From Actinacidiphila guanduensis (GTDB lineage: Bacteria > Actinomycetota > Actinomycetes > Streptomycetales > Streptomycetaceae), in contig NZ_FNIE01000006.1 of assembly GCF_900103985.1 (NCBI RefSeq), positions 434,001-498,000 of the forward strand: DNA of 64,000 nt, written 5' to 3'. Position 1 is the first letter of the stretch; every line of letters starts with the position of its first letter. The notes under the pieces are model-generated. The model was not told the origin of the DNA and searched no databases. It was given only the letters and a program-made list of their open reading frames with translations. Below are positions 21,288 to 29,245 of the stretch, piece after piece. A program made the translations under genes and the position numbers.

Positions 21288-23027
21288 ATGAGCACTCCTG
21301 ACGCGTACGGGGACACCCGGCTCACCGCCTGGCTGCGTGTGCGGCGCTACGCCGTACCGGCCACCATGATCGAGACCGCGACCGCCCGCCGGCTTGCCGG
21401 CGACTGGGCGGGGGCCTGCGCCGCCGCGGCCGTCGACACCGACCTCACCCCACGGGCCGTCGCCCGCGCACGCGGCCGCGACCTGGCCGACCGGGTACGG
21501 TCCGATCTCCGCCTGCTGGCACCCGAGTTGCTGCGCTGGCACTTCCCGAGAGCGGCCGACGGGCTGCTGCGACCCGCGCTGACGGTGTCGCTGGCGCGGT
21601 ACGAGGACGCGGGCTACGACGGCCGCGCCACCGTCCACCTCGTCGCCCGGACCCCACCCGCGTGGGCCGCCGCGGGCCAGCGCATCAGCCTCGCCCTGTG
21701 GGACCCCTCCCGCGAGAGCCCTTCACCCGCCCCGCCGCTCCACCCCCACCCGCACCCCCGCCCCCGCTTCCGCCTCGACCTCCACCGCCACCTGTGGGAC
21801 GCCTCCCACACCCAGGAACTGCGCGACCGCGCGGGCACATGGAGCGCCCACGAGAGCGGTACGCCGACGAACGAGCGGTCGGGGGAGGCCGGTTGGGAGG
21901 CCGGTTGGGGCGTCGCGATCCCCCGCGGAAGGGGTGAGGAGGCGAACCGGCGGTGGGGCCCGGACGGCTCGCACCCCCGCGAGAACGGCGCCGCGGGATT
22001 CGGCCTGGGGGCGCTCCCCCCGAACGCCGCTGGCCTCACTCACGGTTGGGGACTCACCTGCCCCCGCGAGAGCGGTGCCGCGGGGGACGGCCTCGGGGGG
22101 CCGGCTCTCGACGGGGCTCGGGGTGACGGCAGTTGGGCGCACCCGCCGCGCGACGGGTGGCTTCCATGGGGCGAGGGCACTCTGCCGCTGCCGGATCCGG
22201 GTTGGGCGGTGGGGCGTTGGGCCGACGAGGCTCGCATCCTGCTGGCCGCCGGGGGGAGTTCGGTGGGGGCCGTCGCCGTACGGCTCGGGGCCGGGCGGTG
22301 GTTGCTGCGGGAGGTGGACGCCGGCGGGATACGGGCGGCCGCTCCCGCCGCAGGCCACCCGCACGGCCTGCCGGTGCTGCCCGACGCGGCGACCTGGGTG
22401 CTGCCCGACCTGGAGCTGCTGCGGGCCGGGCTCCTCACCCCCGGCGAGCTGCATCCGCTGGTGGCCGAGGCTCTGGTGCCCGGGTACCGGCCGACTCGTC
22501 CGCGGCCCGGCCCGAAGCCGCCGGGCGGCCCTCGGTTCGTGGAATGCCACGGGGCCCGGCACCGGATCGGCCTGGTCGACGACGTACTCGTACCGCTCGA
22601 CCACACACCCGAGGAGATCCGCCGCGAGGAGCTGCTGGCCGAGCTGACGGGGACGCCGATGCCCTGCCTCCAGGCGATCGACGCCGTCCACCGGCGGCCG
22701 GAAGCGCTCGACGACGTACGGGCGCGGCTCGACCACGGCGACGTGGCGGGGGCGCTCGCGGTGGTCGAGTCCCTGCTGGGGCGCGGGGCGGTGCTGCGGA
22801 ACGGGTCCCTGCGGGAGGCTTTGGCGGGGGCCGCGCGCGGCCGCGTCGCCTACGGCCTCTTCCGCGCGGGCCTTTCCGTACGGGGGGTTCCCCGTACGCC
22901 CCCGGGCACCGCCGGCTCCGTACGCGCGCTGCCGCATTCACGCGGGGGTTCGCCCGGCTCCCTACGGGCGGCTCCCCCTCCGCGCCCGCGCGCGGGCCAC
23001 GTACGGGGGCGGACCCTCCGCGCCTGA
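21288..23027 (+). CDS. Unknown protein encoded upstream of MoxR/VWA genes
   Basis: 579 residues, not recognised. The N-terminal third (LTAWLRVRRYAVPATMIETA, helical) and the part from about 300 to 520 look like real conserved protein. The middle, about 140-300, is low-complexity and holds two near-copies of PRE(N/S)GAAGxGLG. The C-terminal 60 residues are Arg/Pro-rich. I prefer ATG 21288, with AAGGTGAG upstream, over GTG 21282. It precedes the AAA ATPase and VWA genes on the same strand, and I read the three as a functional set: an ATPase-driven remodelling complex with this protein as the specific partner (inference). Confidence 0.7.
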   Translation: MSTPDAYGDTRLTAWLRVRRYAVPATMIETATARRLAGDWAGACAAAAVDTDLTPRAVARARGRDLADRVRSDLRLLAPELLRWHFPRAADGLLRPALTVSLARYEDAGYDGRATVHLVARTPPAWAAAGQRISLALWDPSRESPSPAPPLHPHPHPRPRFRLDLHRHLWDASHTQELRDRAGTWSAHESGTPTNERSGEAGWEAGWGVAIPRGRGEEANRRWGPDGSHPRENGAAGFGLGALPPNAAGLTHGWGLTCPRESGAAGDGLGGPALDGARGDGSWAHPPRDGWLPWGEGTLPLPDPGWAVGRWADEARILLAAGGSSVGAVAVRLGAGRWLLREVDAGGIRAAAPAAGHPHGLPVLPDAATWVLPDLELLRAGLLTPGELHPLVAEALVPGYRPTRPRPGPKPPGGPRFVECHGARHRIGLVDDVLVPLDHTPEEIRREELLAELTGTPMPCLQAIDAVHRRPEALDDVRARLDHGDVAGALAVVESLLGRGAVLRNGSLREALAGAARGRVAYGLFRAGLSVRGVPRTPPGTAGSVRALPHSRGGSPGSLRAAPPPRPRAGHVRGRTLRA

Positions 23028-23094
23028 ACGGTTCCCCGTCCTACGGGGGTTCCGTCCCGTCCGCCCACCCGGCTGTATCAGGCCGCCAGGCCCG

Positions 23095-23190
23095 GCGTTG
23101 CGCTGGTCGCGCAGTTCTCCCCCAGCGCTTCGCCTGGGAGGTACCCCCACCCCCAGAGCTTCGCCTGGGGGTCCTCCAGCGCCTCTACTC
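23095..23190. repeat. Dispersed intergenic repeat
   Basis: Contains CGCTTCGCCTGGGAGGTACC and then AGAGCTTCGCCTGGGGG, the same element as at 17050-17200 and 18868-18935. It fills most of the gap between the 21288 gene and the ATPase gene and may include a terminator. Confidence 0.6.
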
Positions 23191-23282
23191 AACTTGCCTT
23201 GCCGCGCACAGCAAGCCCCGTTACCACCCCGGGGCTCTTGCGAACCGAAGAACCGAACCTCCTCACACGAAAGGTGATACAT

Positions 23283-24530
23283 GTGACCGTATTCGCAGAA
23301 AGCTCGCAGATGGCGCTGGCCGACGAGCTGAGCCGGATGCTCAAGGAGCGCAGGAGCGAGCCCCGCCCGGACGAGCAACTGGCCGCTCTGACCCTGGCGG
23401 TGGCCGCGGACCTGCCCGTGGTGCTGTGGGGCGAACCCGGCATCGGGAAGACGGCCGCGCTCACGCATCTCGCGGCAGCGCTGGACCTGCCGCTCACCAC
23501 CGTGATCGCCAGCGTGCACGAACCCTCGGACTTCGCCGGCCTGCCCGTCGTGGGGGACGACCCCGCCGCGCAGGGCGTACCGATGGCCCCGCCGGACTGG
23601 GCGGTCCGGCTGGTCCGGGCCGGCCGGGGCCTGCTCTTCCTGGACGAACTGTCAACCGCGCCGCCCGCCGTGCAGGCGGCCCTGCTGCGGCTGGTCCTGG
23701 AGCGCCGGGTCGGCGCGCTCCAACTGCCGCCCGGCGTGCGGATCGTGGCCGCGGCGAACCCGCCGTCCTCGGCGGCGGACGGCTGGGAGCTGAGCCCGCC
23801 GCTGGCGAACCGCTTCGTCCACCTCCAGTGGGCACACGACCCGCAGGTCGTGGTGCGCGGCCTGGGCGGGGTCTGGCCGCGCCCGGAACTGCCCCGGCTC
23901 GATCCCCAACGGCTCCCCGGCGCTGTGGAGTTCGCCCGCCGCGCGGTGACGGGGCTGTTGGCCGCGCGGCCCGGCCTCGTCCACCGGCTGCCGGGCAACG
24001 ACGCGCGCAGGGGCGGGCCGTGGCCGTCGCCGCGCAGTTGGGAGATGACGCTGCGGCTGGTCGCCTTCGCCACCGCGGCCGACGTGCCCAGGGACGTGCT
24101 CTCGCTGCTGGTGCGCGGGACCGTCGGGGACGGCCCAGGGCTCGAACTGCTGGCGAGCATGGACCGGATGGACCTGCCCGACCCCGAGGCGCTGCTCGCC
24201 GACCCGGCCGCCGCCGAACTGCCCGAGCGCGGCGACCTGCGGCAGGCCGTACTCGACGCGGTGGTCGCCGCCGTGCGGGCCCGGCCCACGCGGGAGCGGT
24301 GGGAAGCCGCATGGGCGGTGCTGGTAAGGGCATTGGACACCGGCGCCCCCGACCTCGTGGTCGTCCCCGCCCAGACCCTGGCCGCCCTGCGCACCCAGGA
24401 CTGGACGGTCCCGCCTGCCATCGACCGCCTCGCGGGCGCGGCCGCGCTGTCCCGCCGCGCGGACGAGGCGGCGGCCCGCACCCTCGGCACCGCCCGGTTC
24501 GCCGGCTCGGGAAGGGGCATCCGTCGATGA
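23283..24530 (+). CDS. MoxR-type AAA+ ATPase
   Basis: 415 residues. Walker A GEPGIGKTA lies near residue 59, Walker B LLFLDELS near 119, and sensor-1 AANPP near 156, matching the MoxR/RavA AAA+ group, which remodels partner proteins together with VWA-domain proteins. The GTG at 23283 has AAAGGTGA upstream; the ATG two bases earlier runs into a stop. It overlaps the next gene by four bases (ATGA). The pairing with a metallopeptidase-like VWA protein is typical of MoxR systems that insert cofactors or metals or assemble complexes; the client here is unknown. Confidence 0.9.
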   Translation: MTVFAESSQMALADELSRMLKERRSEPRPDEQLAALTLAVAADLPVVLWGEPGIGKTAALTHLAAALDLPLTTVIASVHEPSDFAGLPVVGDDPAAQGVPMAPPDWAVRLVRAGRGLLFLDELSTAPPAVQAALLRLVLERRVGALQLPPGVRIVAAANPPSSAADGWELSPPLANRFVHLQWAHDPQVVVRGLGGVWPRPELPRLDPQRLPGAVEFARRAVTGLLAARPGLVHRLPGNDARRGGPWPSPRSWEMTLRLVAFATAADVPRDVLSLLVRGTVGDGPGLELLASMDRMDLPDPEALLADPAAAELPERGDLRQAVLDAVVAAVRARPTRERWEAAWAVLVRALDTGAPDLVVVPAQTLAALRTQDWTVPPAIDRLAGAAALSRRADEAAARTLGTARFAGSGRGIRR

Positions 24531-25774
24531 CCGCCCGCGCCACCCCCGAACCCACCGCCCCCGCGACCCGCGTGGACCTCGGGAAGCTCTATGCCGCCCG
24601 GCTGCAGGCCGTACGTGCCCGGCCGTACTTGGCCACCGCGCTGTTCGCGCTGCACGTCGTGGAGTCCGCGCGGGTGCCCACCATGGCCGTGGACCGCCAT
24701 TGGCGGTGCTACGTGTCGGCCGGCTTCGTGGCGCGGACCCCCGTGGCGGAGCTGGCGGGCGTGTGGGTGCACGAGGCGTCGCACCTGCTGCGCGACCACC
24801 ACGGGCGCGGCGACCGGGTCGCCGACGAGCAGGGGCTGACCAGCAGGGCCGACCGGCTGCGGATGAACATCGCGGCGGACTGCGAGATCAACGACGACGT
24901 GTACGGCGACGGCCTGGTCCGGCCCGAGGGCGCCGTGCAGCCGGCGCATCTGCGCCTGCCCGAGGGCAGGTTGATGGAGGAGTACCTGCCGCACATCTCG
25001 CTGGGGCCGCTCACCGACCACCTCGCCTGGCTGGACTGCGGCAGCGGCGCCGACGGGCTGGAGCGCGGCTGGGACGCGGGCCCCGACGGGGCGCACGGGC
25101 TGAGCGCGCAGGAGCGGGACGCGGTGCGGTTCCGGGTGGCGCGCGGCATCGTCGGCGCGCCGGGGACCGCGCCGAGCGGGTGGCGCCGGTGGGCCGAGGA
25201 GGTCGTCCAGCCGGCGCAGCCCTGGCGGGAGTTGCTGGGCTCCGCGGTGCGCGCGGCGGCCGCGGCCGCCGGCTGTGCGGACGACTACTCCTACGGCCGC
25301 CCTTCGCGCCGGTCGGCCGCCGTGCCCGGCGCGGTGCTGCCGAGCCTGCGGCGGCGGCCGCCGCGGGTGACGGTGGTGGTGGACACCTCGGGCTCGGTGA
25401 GCGACGCCGAACTGGGTGCCGCGCTCAACGAGGTGGCGGCGATCACCCGCGCCGTCGGCGGCCGCCGCGACCTGGTCTCGGTGCTCTCCTGCGACGCCTC
25501 GGCGGGCTCGGTGCGCGCGGTGTGCGACGCCAGGGACATCCCGCTGGTCGGCGGCGGCGGCACGGACATGCGGGCGGGGATCGAGCGGGCGGTGCGGACC
25601 CGTCCGGTGCCGGACGTCGTGGTGGTCCTCACCGACGGGCAGACACCGTGGCCGCGGCGCCGCCCGCCGTGCCGCACGGTCGTGGGGCTCTTCCCGCGCC
25701 CGGTCTCCGAGAACGTGCCCTACGTCCCCGCCGAACCGCCGTCCTGGGCGAAAGTCGTCACGATCGGCACCTGA
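24527..25774 (+). CDS. DUF2201-like protein with HExxH motif and VWA domain
   Basis: 415 residues. The N-terminal half has HEASH near residue 85, a zinc-peptidase-like HExxH as in DUF2201 N-terminal domains. The C-terminal half is a VWA-like domain with a MIDAS motif DTSGSVS near residue 286, a threonine in GGGGTDM and TDGQT. Both metal sites look intact, so the protein could bind zinc and magnesium. It is coupled to the MoxR ATPase gene by the ATGA overlap and is its obvious partner. Actual protease activity is not established for this family. Confidence 0.87.
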   Translation: MTARATPEPTAPATRVDLGKLYAARLQAVRARPYLATALFALHVVESARVPTMAVDRHWRCYVSAGFVARTPVAELAGVWVHEASHLLRDHHGRGDRVADEQGLTSRADRLRMNIAADCEINDDVYGDGLVRPEGAVQPAHLRLPEGRLMEEYLPHISLGPLTDHLAWLDCGSGADGLERGWDAGPDGAHGLSAQERDAVRFRVARGIVGAPGTAPSGWRRWAEEVVQPAQPWRELLGSAVRAAAAAAGCADDYSYGRPSRRSAAVPGAVLPSLRRRPPRVTVVVDTSGSVSDAELGAALNEVAAITRAVGGRRDLVSVLSCDASAGSVRAVCDARDIPLVGGGGTDMRAGIERAVRTRPVPDVVVVLTDGQTPWPRRRPPCRTVVGLFPRPVSENVPYVPAEPPSWAKVVTIGT

Positions 25775-26267
25775 CCGGGCCGGCCCGGCTGCCGAACCCC
25801 TGGTCGTGCCCCCGCCCGGGAATCAGCAGGAGCTCAACCGACCAGTCTTACCACACTGTCCCCACAGGACCCCCACAACACCGCCACGCCCCCTCCGCAC
25901 CCCCCGGCGTGCCGCAACAATGCCCCGGCCGAACTCCGGCCGTATGCCGTCATACCGCACCCGGATTCGGTCACGTGTGCACCCTGCACGCGACGCAAGG
26001 GCAATTGCACTCCGGCGCACAACCTGCGCACACGCCCGCGACGAGCGGGGCAATTTCGCACCGTCGCACGCAAAAGCCCCCCTCCCGCAGGCAGGGCGGC
26101 GGATCCTACCACCTATTCCTGATGTGTTCTCAAATTCCCGCGCCCGGCTGTCACTTGCCCTCGGCAGTCGCGACGGCGGTGATATGATCACCCGGCTTGC
26201 CAGGCCAGCCAAAAGCGCGCAGGACAGACGGCGATCCGATCGAGAGGGTCCAACTCCGAGGAGCACC
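25775..26267. other. Long spacer before the conservon
   Basis: About 490 bases, AT-richer than its surroundings between 25960 and 26200, with no convincing gene. It probably contains the promoter for the small ORF at 26268 and the conservon. I could not identify specific boxes. Confidence 0.4.
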
Positions 26268-26423
26268 ATGCCGCAGTCGGGCATACGGGGACCCATCGGC
26301 AATCAGCGCCTCTGCGCTGCCGCCGGCAACACGTGTACGACGCCCCGGACCCGGCGGCAGCCCGGGACGCGAAAAGCACCCGAGGCGCCGGCACAGCCCT
26401 TTCCGTCCCTGGCGGTCGTCTAG
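26268..26423 (+). CDS. Possible small protein just upstream of the conservon
   Basis: 51 residues, starting at an ATG with GAGGAG five bases upstream and ending 18 bases before the conservon ATPase. The sequence is Arg/Pro/Thr-rich (MPQSGIRGPIGNQRLC at the start), with no transmembrane segment or known motif. The good ribosome-binding site and position suggest a leader peptide or small regulatory protein, but the composition is weak evidence of a real protein. It could also be chance in GC-rich DNA. Confidence 0.4.
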   Translation: MPQSGIRGPIGNQRLCAAAGNTCTTPRTRRQPGTRKAPEAPAQPFPSLAVV

Positions 26424-26441
26424 TCGTTTAAAGAGAGTCTC

Positions 26442-27563
26442 ATGACGCATTACATACAAGATCCCGCGCTCTGGGCTCTGATCGCCGGCGCGCCCGCGGC
26501 CGCCACCGCTCTGCTGCGCCAGCGCAAGGCGAGAGCCAGAGTGCAGAAGGAGAAGGTGGAGCTCGAGAACCGGTACGCGGACCTCGAGAGCAACTTCGCC
26601 GCCTCGGTCCAGGCCGCCCAGATCCGCGCCGAGGACGCGACCAAGAACGCGCTGAAGTCCGCCATGCGCACCCTGCAGGGTCTGGCCAACGAGCAGCAGC
26701 TGGCCATCTCCAAGGCCCAGGACGCCCACGGCGAGCACTACGTCCTCCAGGACCTCCTGGAGATCGACCACATGAACTCGCAGTTCAGCCGGCGTGCGCA
26801 GTCCATCGCCGTGCTCTGCGACGGCTGGCTCGGCCGGCAGCGCACGGCCGCGTCGCTGTACGACGTGGTGCGCAGCGCCAAGGGCCGCATCCGGCACTAC
26901 CAGCGCGTCGAGATCCGCTCGCAGACCAACTTCGCCATGGTCGGCCGGGCCGTGGAGCCGGTGGCGCTCGCGCTCGCCGAGCTGCTGGACAACGCCACCA
27001 GCTACTCGGCCCCGGACACCCCGATCGACATCACCACCCGCGCCGTCCCCAAGGGCGTCTGCATCATCATCGACGACGCCGGCGTCGGCATGAACGAGGA
27101 GGAGAAGAAGCGCGCCGAGGAGCTGCTGTCGGGCAAGGGCCCGGGCGTGGCGGGCCTCGGCAGCCCCCCGCAGTTCGGCTTCGCCGTGATCGGCGTCCTC
27201 GCCGCCCGCTACGGCTTCAGCGTGTCCGTCGATTCGTCCTCTCCCTACGGTGGTGTCCGTGCGGTTGTGCTCCTTCCCGATGAGCTGCTGACCTCCATGC
27301 CCGAGCCGAAGGAGCAGCCGCCGGCCGCGCGCGCCACCGCGACGCCCGCACCGCAGCCCGAGCCCCGGCCGCTGCAGAACGGTTCCACCGCCGGCGGGCT
27401 GCCGAAGCGCAGCAGAAAGGGCTCGATCTCCATCGTGCCGACGCCAGATTCCACCCCCGCACCCACCCGGACGTACGAGGAGACGGCCTCGATCATGGGC
27501 GCCTTCCAGCTCGGCACCCAGTCCGGGCGCTCAGCACACAGGGAAGGGCACGATCCCCAGTGA
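26442..27563 (+). CDS. cvnA: Conservon ATPase/histidine-kinase-like protein (CvnA-type)
   Basis: 373 residues. An N-terminal hydrophobic stretch (ALWALIAGAPAAATALL) leads into a coiled coil at about 30-75, then a GHKL ATPase domain: N-box ELLDNATSYS near residue 180, and DDAGVGM near 210 as the Mg/ATP G1 box. The C-terminus, from about 285, is a Pro/Ala-rich tail. Conservon CvnA proteins act as membrane-associated sensor components that regulate the downstream GTPase. It is followed by the roadblock gene with a GTGA overlap, giving the standard conservon order. Confidence 0.92.
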   Translation: MTHYIQDPALWALIAGAPAAATALLRQRKARARVQKEKVELENRYADLESNFAASVQAAQIRAEDATKNALKSAMRTLQGLANEQQLAISKAQDAHGEHYVLQDLLEIDHMNSQFSRRAQSIAVLCDGWLGRQRTAASLYDVVRSAKGRIRHYQRVEIRSQTNFAMVGRAVEPVALALAELLDNATSYSAPDTPIDITTRAVPKGVCIIIDDAGVGMNEEEKKRAEELLSGKGPGVAGLGSPPQFGFAVIGVLAARYGFSVSVDSSSPYGGVRAVVLLPDELLTSMPEPKEQPPAARATATPAPQPEPRPLQNGSTAGGLPKRSRKGSISIVPTPDSTPAPTRTYEETASIMGAFQLGTQSGRSAHREGHDPQ

Positions 27564-27961
27564 ACAACGACCTGTCATGGATGCTCAGTAGCGCGCTCGA
27601 GGTCCCCGGGGCCCGCCACGCGATCCTGATCTCCGCGGACGGCCTGCTGATGGCCCGCTCCCAGGACGTCAAGAAGGACGAGGCGGACACCATCGCGGCG
27701 GCGATGAGCGGCATCCAGTCGCTCAGCCGCACCATGGCCGGTTTCTGCGGCGACCCGCAGATGCACTGGCGGCAGACCCTGGTCGAGTTCGACGGCGGCT
27801 GGGTCTTCCTCATCTCGGCCGGCGCCGGCGCCTACCTCGCCGTGTCCTCCGCGCCTGACGTCGACATGGCCGCCATCACCTTCCGGATGCAGCAGCTCGT
27901 CGGGCAGCTCGGAAAGGCGCTGACCGCGCCGCCGCGCGAGAACTCCGGCAGTCAGCTATGA
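27560..27961 (+). CDS. cvnB: Roadblock/LC7 protein (CvnB-type)
   Basis: 133 residues with the roadblock/LC7 fold pattern: GARHAILISADGLLMA near residue 17, then the second strand set around WRQTLVEFDGGWVFLISAG. In conservons this protein acts as a regulator of the small GTPase, in the manner of MglB. GTG start overlapping the cvnA stop; ATGA overlap with the next gene. Confidence 0.93.
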   Translation: MNNDLSWMLSSALEVPGARHAILISADGLLMARSQDVKKDEADTIAAAMSGIQSLSRTMAGFCGDPQMHWRQTLVEFDGGWVFLISAGAGAYLAVSSAPDVDMAAITFRMQQLVGQLGKALTAPPRENSGSQL

Positions 27962-28668
27962 ACGGGTTCAGGCGCCGCAACCAGCGCGCGGACTCCTCGG
28001 GCCCGTCCGAGCCCGCGGAGTCCCCCGAGCAGGGCGGGTCGTTCGACCCGCCGCCGGCCCCGTTCGACCCGGCGTCCTTCGACCCGCCGGGGCCCTTCGA
28101 GTCCCCGGCGCCGTTCGCCCCGCCGGCACCGTTCGAGGCCCCCGGCTCCTTCGAGGCCACGGGATCGTTCGAGGCCGGCGGGTCGTTCGAGGGGTTCGAG
28201 TCGTTCGAACCGCCCGTCCCGCCCGGGCCGTTCGAGCCCTTCGGTGTCCCCGGAGCCGTCGAGCCGGCGACGCCGGCGCCCGACGAGCCGCTCGACCTCG
28301 CCGAGGCGGCCGGCTCCCCGGGGGAGTCGCCCGAACTGGTCCGCCCGTACGTGATCACCAACGGGCGCGGGCTGGAGGGCACCGAGAAGTTCAACCTGAT
28401 CACCCTCGTCACCGCCGCGGACCGGCCGCGCCCGGCCCACCTGGACCCGGAGAAGCACCGGCTGCTCGACCTGTGCGGGGGCGGCATGCTGTCGGTCGCC
28501 GAGATCGCCGGTCACATGCGGCTGCCGATCGGCATCGTCAAGGTGCTGCTCTCCGACCTGTCCACCGAGGGCTACCTGGTCGTCCGCCCGCCCGTGCCGC
28601 GCGCCCAGCTCGCGGACGTTTCGCTCCTGCAGGAGGTGCTGGATGGGCTCCAGGCCCGCTTCGGCTGA
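27958..28668 (+). CDS. cvnC: DUF742 protein with Phe-Glu/Pro repeat tail (CvnC-type)
   Basis: 236 residues. The C-terminal half, from about 120, is a normal DUF742 winged-helix-like domain (RPYVITNGRG, then LDLCGGGMLSVAEIAGHM). The N-terminal ~100 residues are unusual: a low-complexity run of FDPP, FESP, FEAP and SFE units at roughly 4-8-residue spacing. CvnC proteins usually lack so long an extension. It may be a disordered interaction tail. The gene overlaps its neighbours on both sides, so translation is coupled. Confidence 0.9.
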   Translation: MNGFRRRNQRADSSGPSEPAESPEQGGSFDPPPAPFDPASFDPPGPFESPAPFAPPAPFEAPGSFEATGSFEAGGSFEGFESFEPPVPPGPFEPFGVPGAVEPATPAPDEPLDLAEAAGSPGESPELVRPYVITNGRGLEGTEKFNLITLVTAADRPRPAHLDPEKHRLLDLCGGGMLSVAEIAGHMRLPIGIVKVLLSDLSTEGYLVVRPPVPRAQLADVSLLQEVLDGLQARFG

Positions 28669-29245
28669 CGGCGTCTACCTGGACGACGCGGTGAAGACCG
28701 CGGCCAAGATCCTGGTCGTGGGGCACTTCGCGGTCGGAAAGACGACGTTCATCGGCACCATGTCCGAGATTCCGCCGCTGCGCACCGAGGAGCAGATGAC
28801 GCAGGCGGGCGCGCACCTGGACGACCTCAAGGGCGTCCCGGACAAGACCACCACCACCGTGGCGATGGACTTCGGCCGGATCACGCTCAGCGAGAAGCTC
28901 GTCCTCTACCTGTTCGGCACACCGGGGCAGGAACGGTTCGTCCAGGTGTGGGAGGACATGACGCGCGGGGCGCTGGGCGCACTGGTCCTGGTCGACCCCG
29001 AGCGGCTCAAGGAATCCTTCCCGATCATCGACCTGGTCGAGCAGTACGGTCTGCCCTACGCGATCTCCGTCAACCACTTCGACGACACGCCGATCCGTCC
29101 GGACAGCGAGTTGCGCGAAGCGCTCGACCTGCTGCCCGAAACCCCCATCGTCACCTGCGATGCCCGAGACCAGAAGTCATCCGCCGACGCCTTGATCACC
29201 CTGGTCCGGTATCTGCAGACGCGTACTGCAAGGAGTACGACGTGA
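28643..29245 (+). CDS. cvnD: Small GTP-binding protein (CvnD-type)
   Basis: 200 residues, Ras/MglA-like. P-loop GHFAVGKTT near residue 30, switch region TTTTVAMDFGRI, Walker B-like GTPGQERF near 91, and a base-recognition NHFDD near 141 in place of NKxD, typical for this subgroup. It starts 26 bases inside cvnC and overlaps the P450 gene by four bases. It is the output switch of the conservon. Confidence 0.93.
   Translation: MGSRPASADGVYLDDAVKTAAKILVVGHFAVGKTTFIGTMSEIPPLRTEEQMTQAGAHLDDLKGVPDKTTTTVAMDFGRITLSEKLVLYLFGTPGQERFVQVWEDMTRGALGALVLVDPERLKESFPIIDLVEQYGLPYAISVNHFDDTPIRPDSELREALDLLPETPIVTCDARDQKSSADALITLVRYLQTRTARSTT

Noticed and set aside
21232..21288. 18-codon leader peptide upstream of the 21288 gene
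   Set aside because: It overlaps the next start as TGATG, but its ribosome-binding site is too distant and the peptide has no features; recorded only within the intergenic entry.
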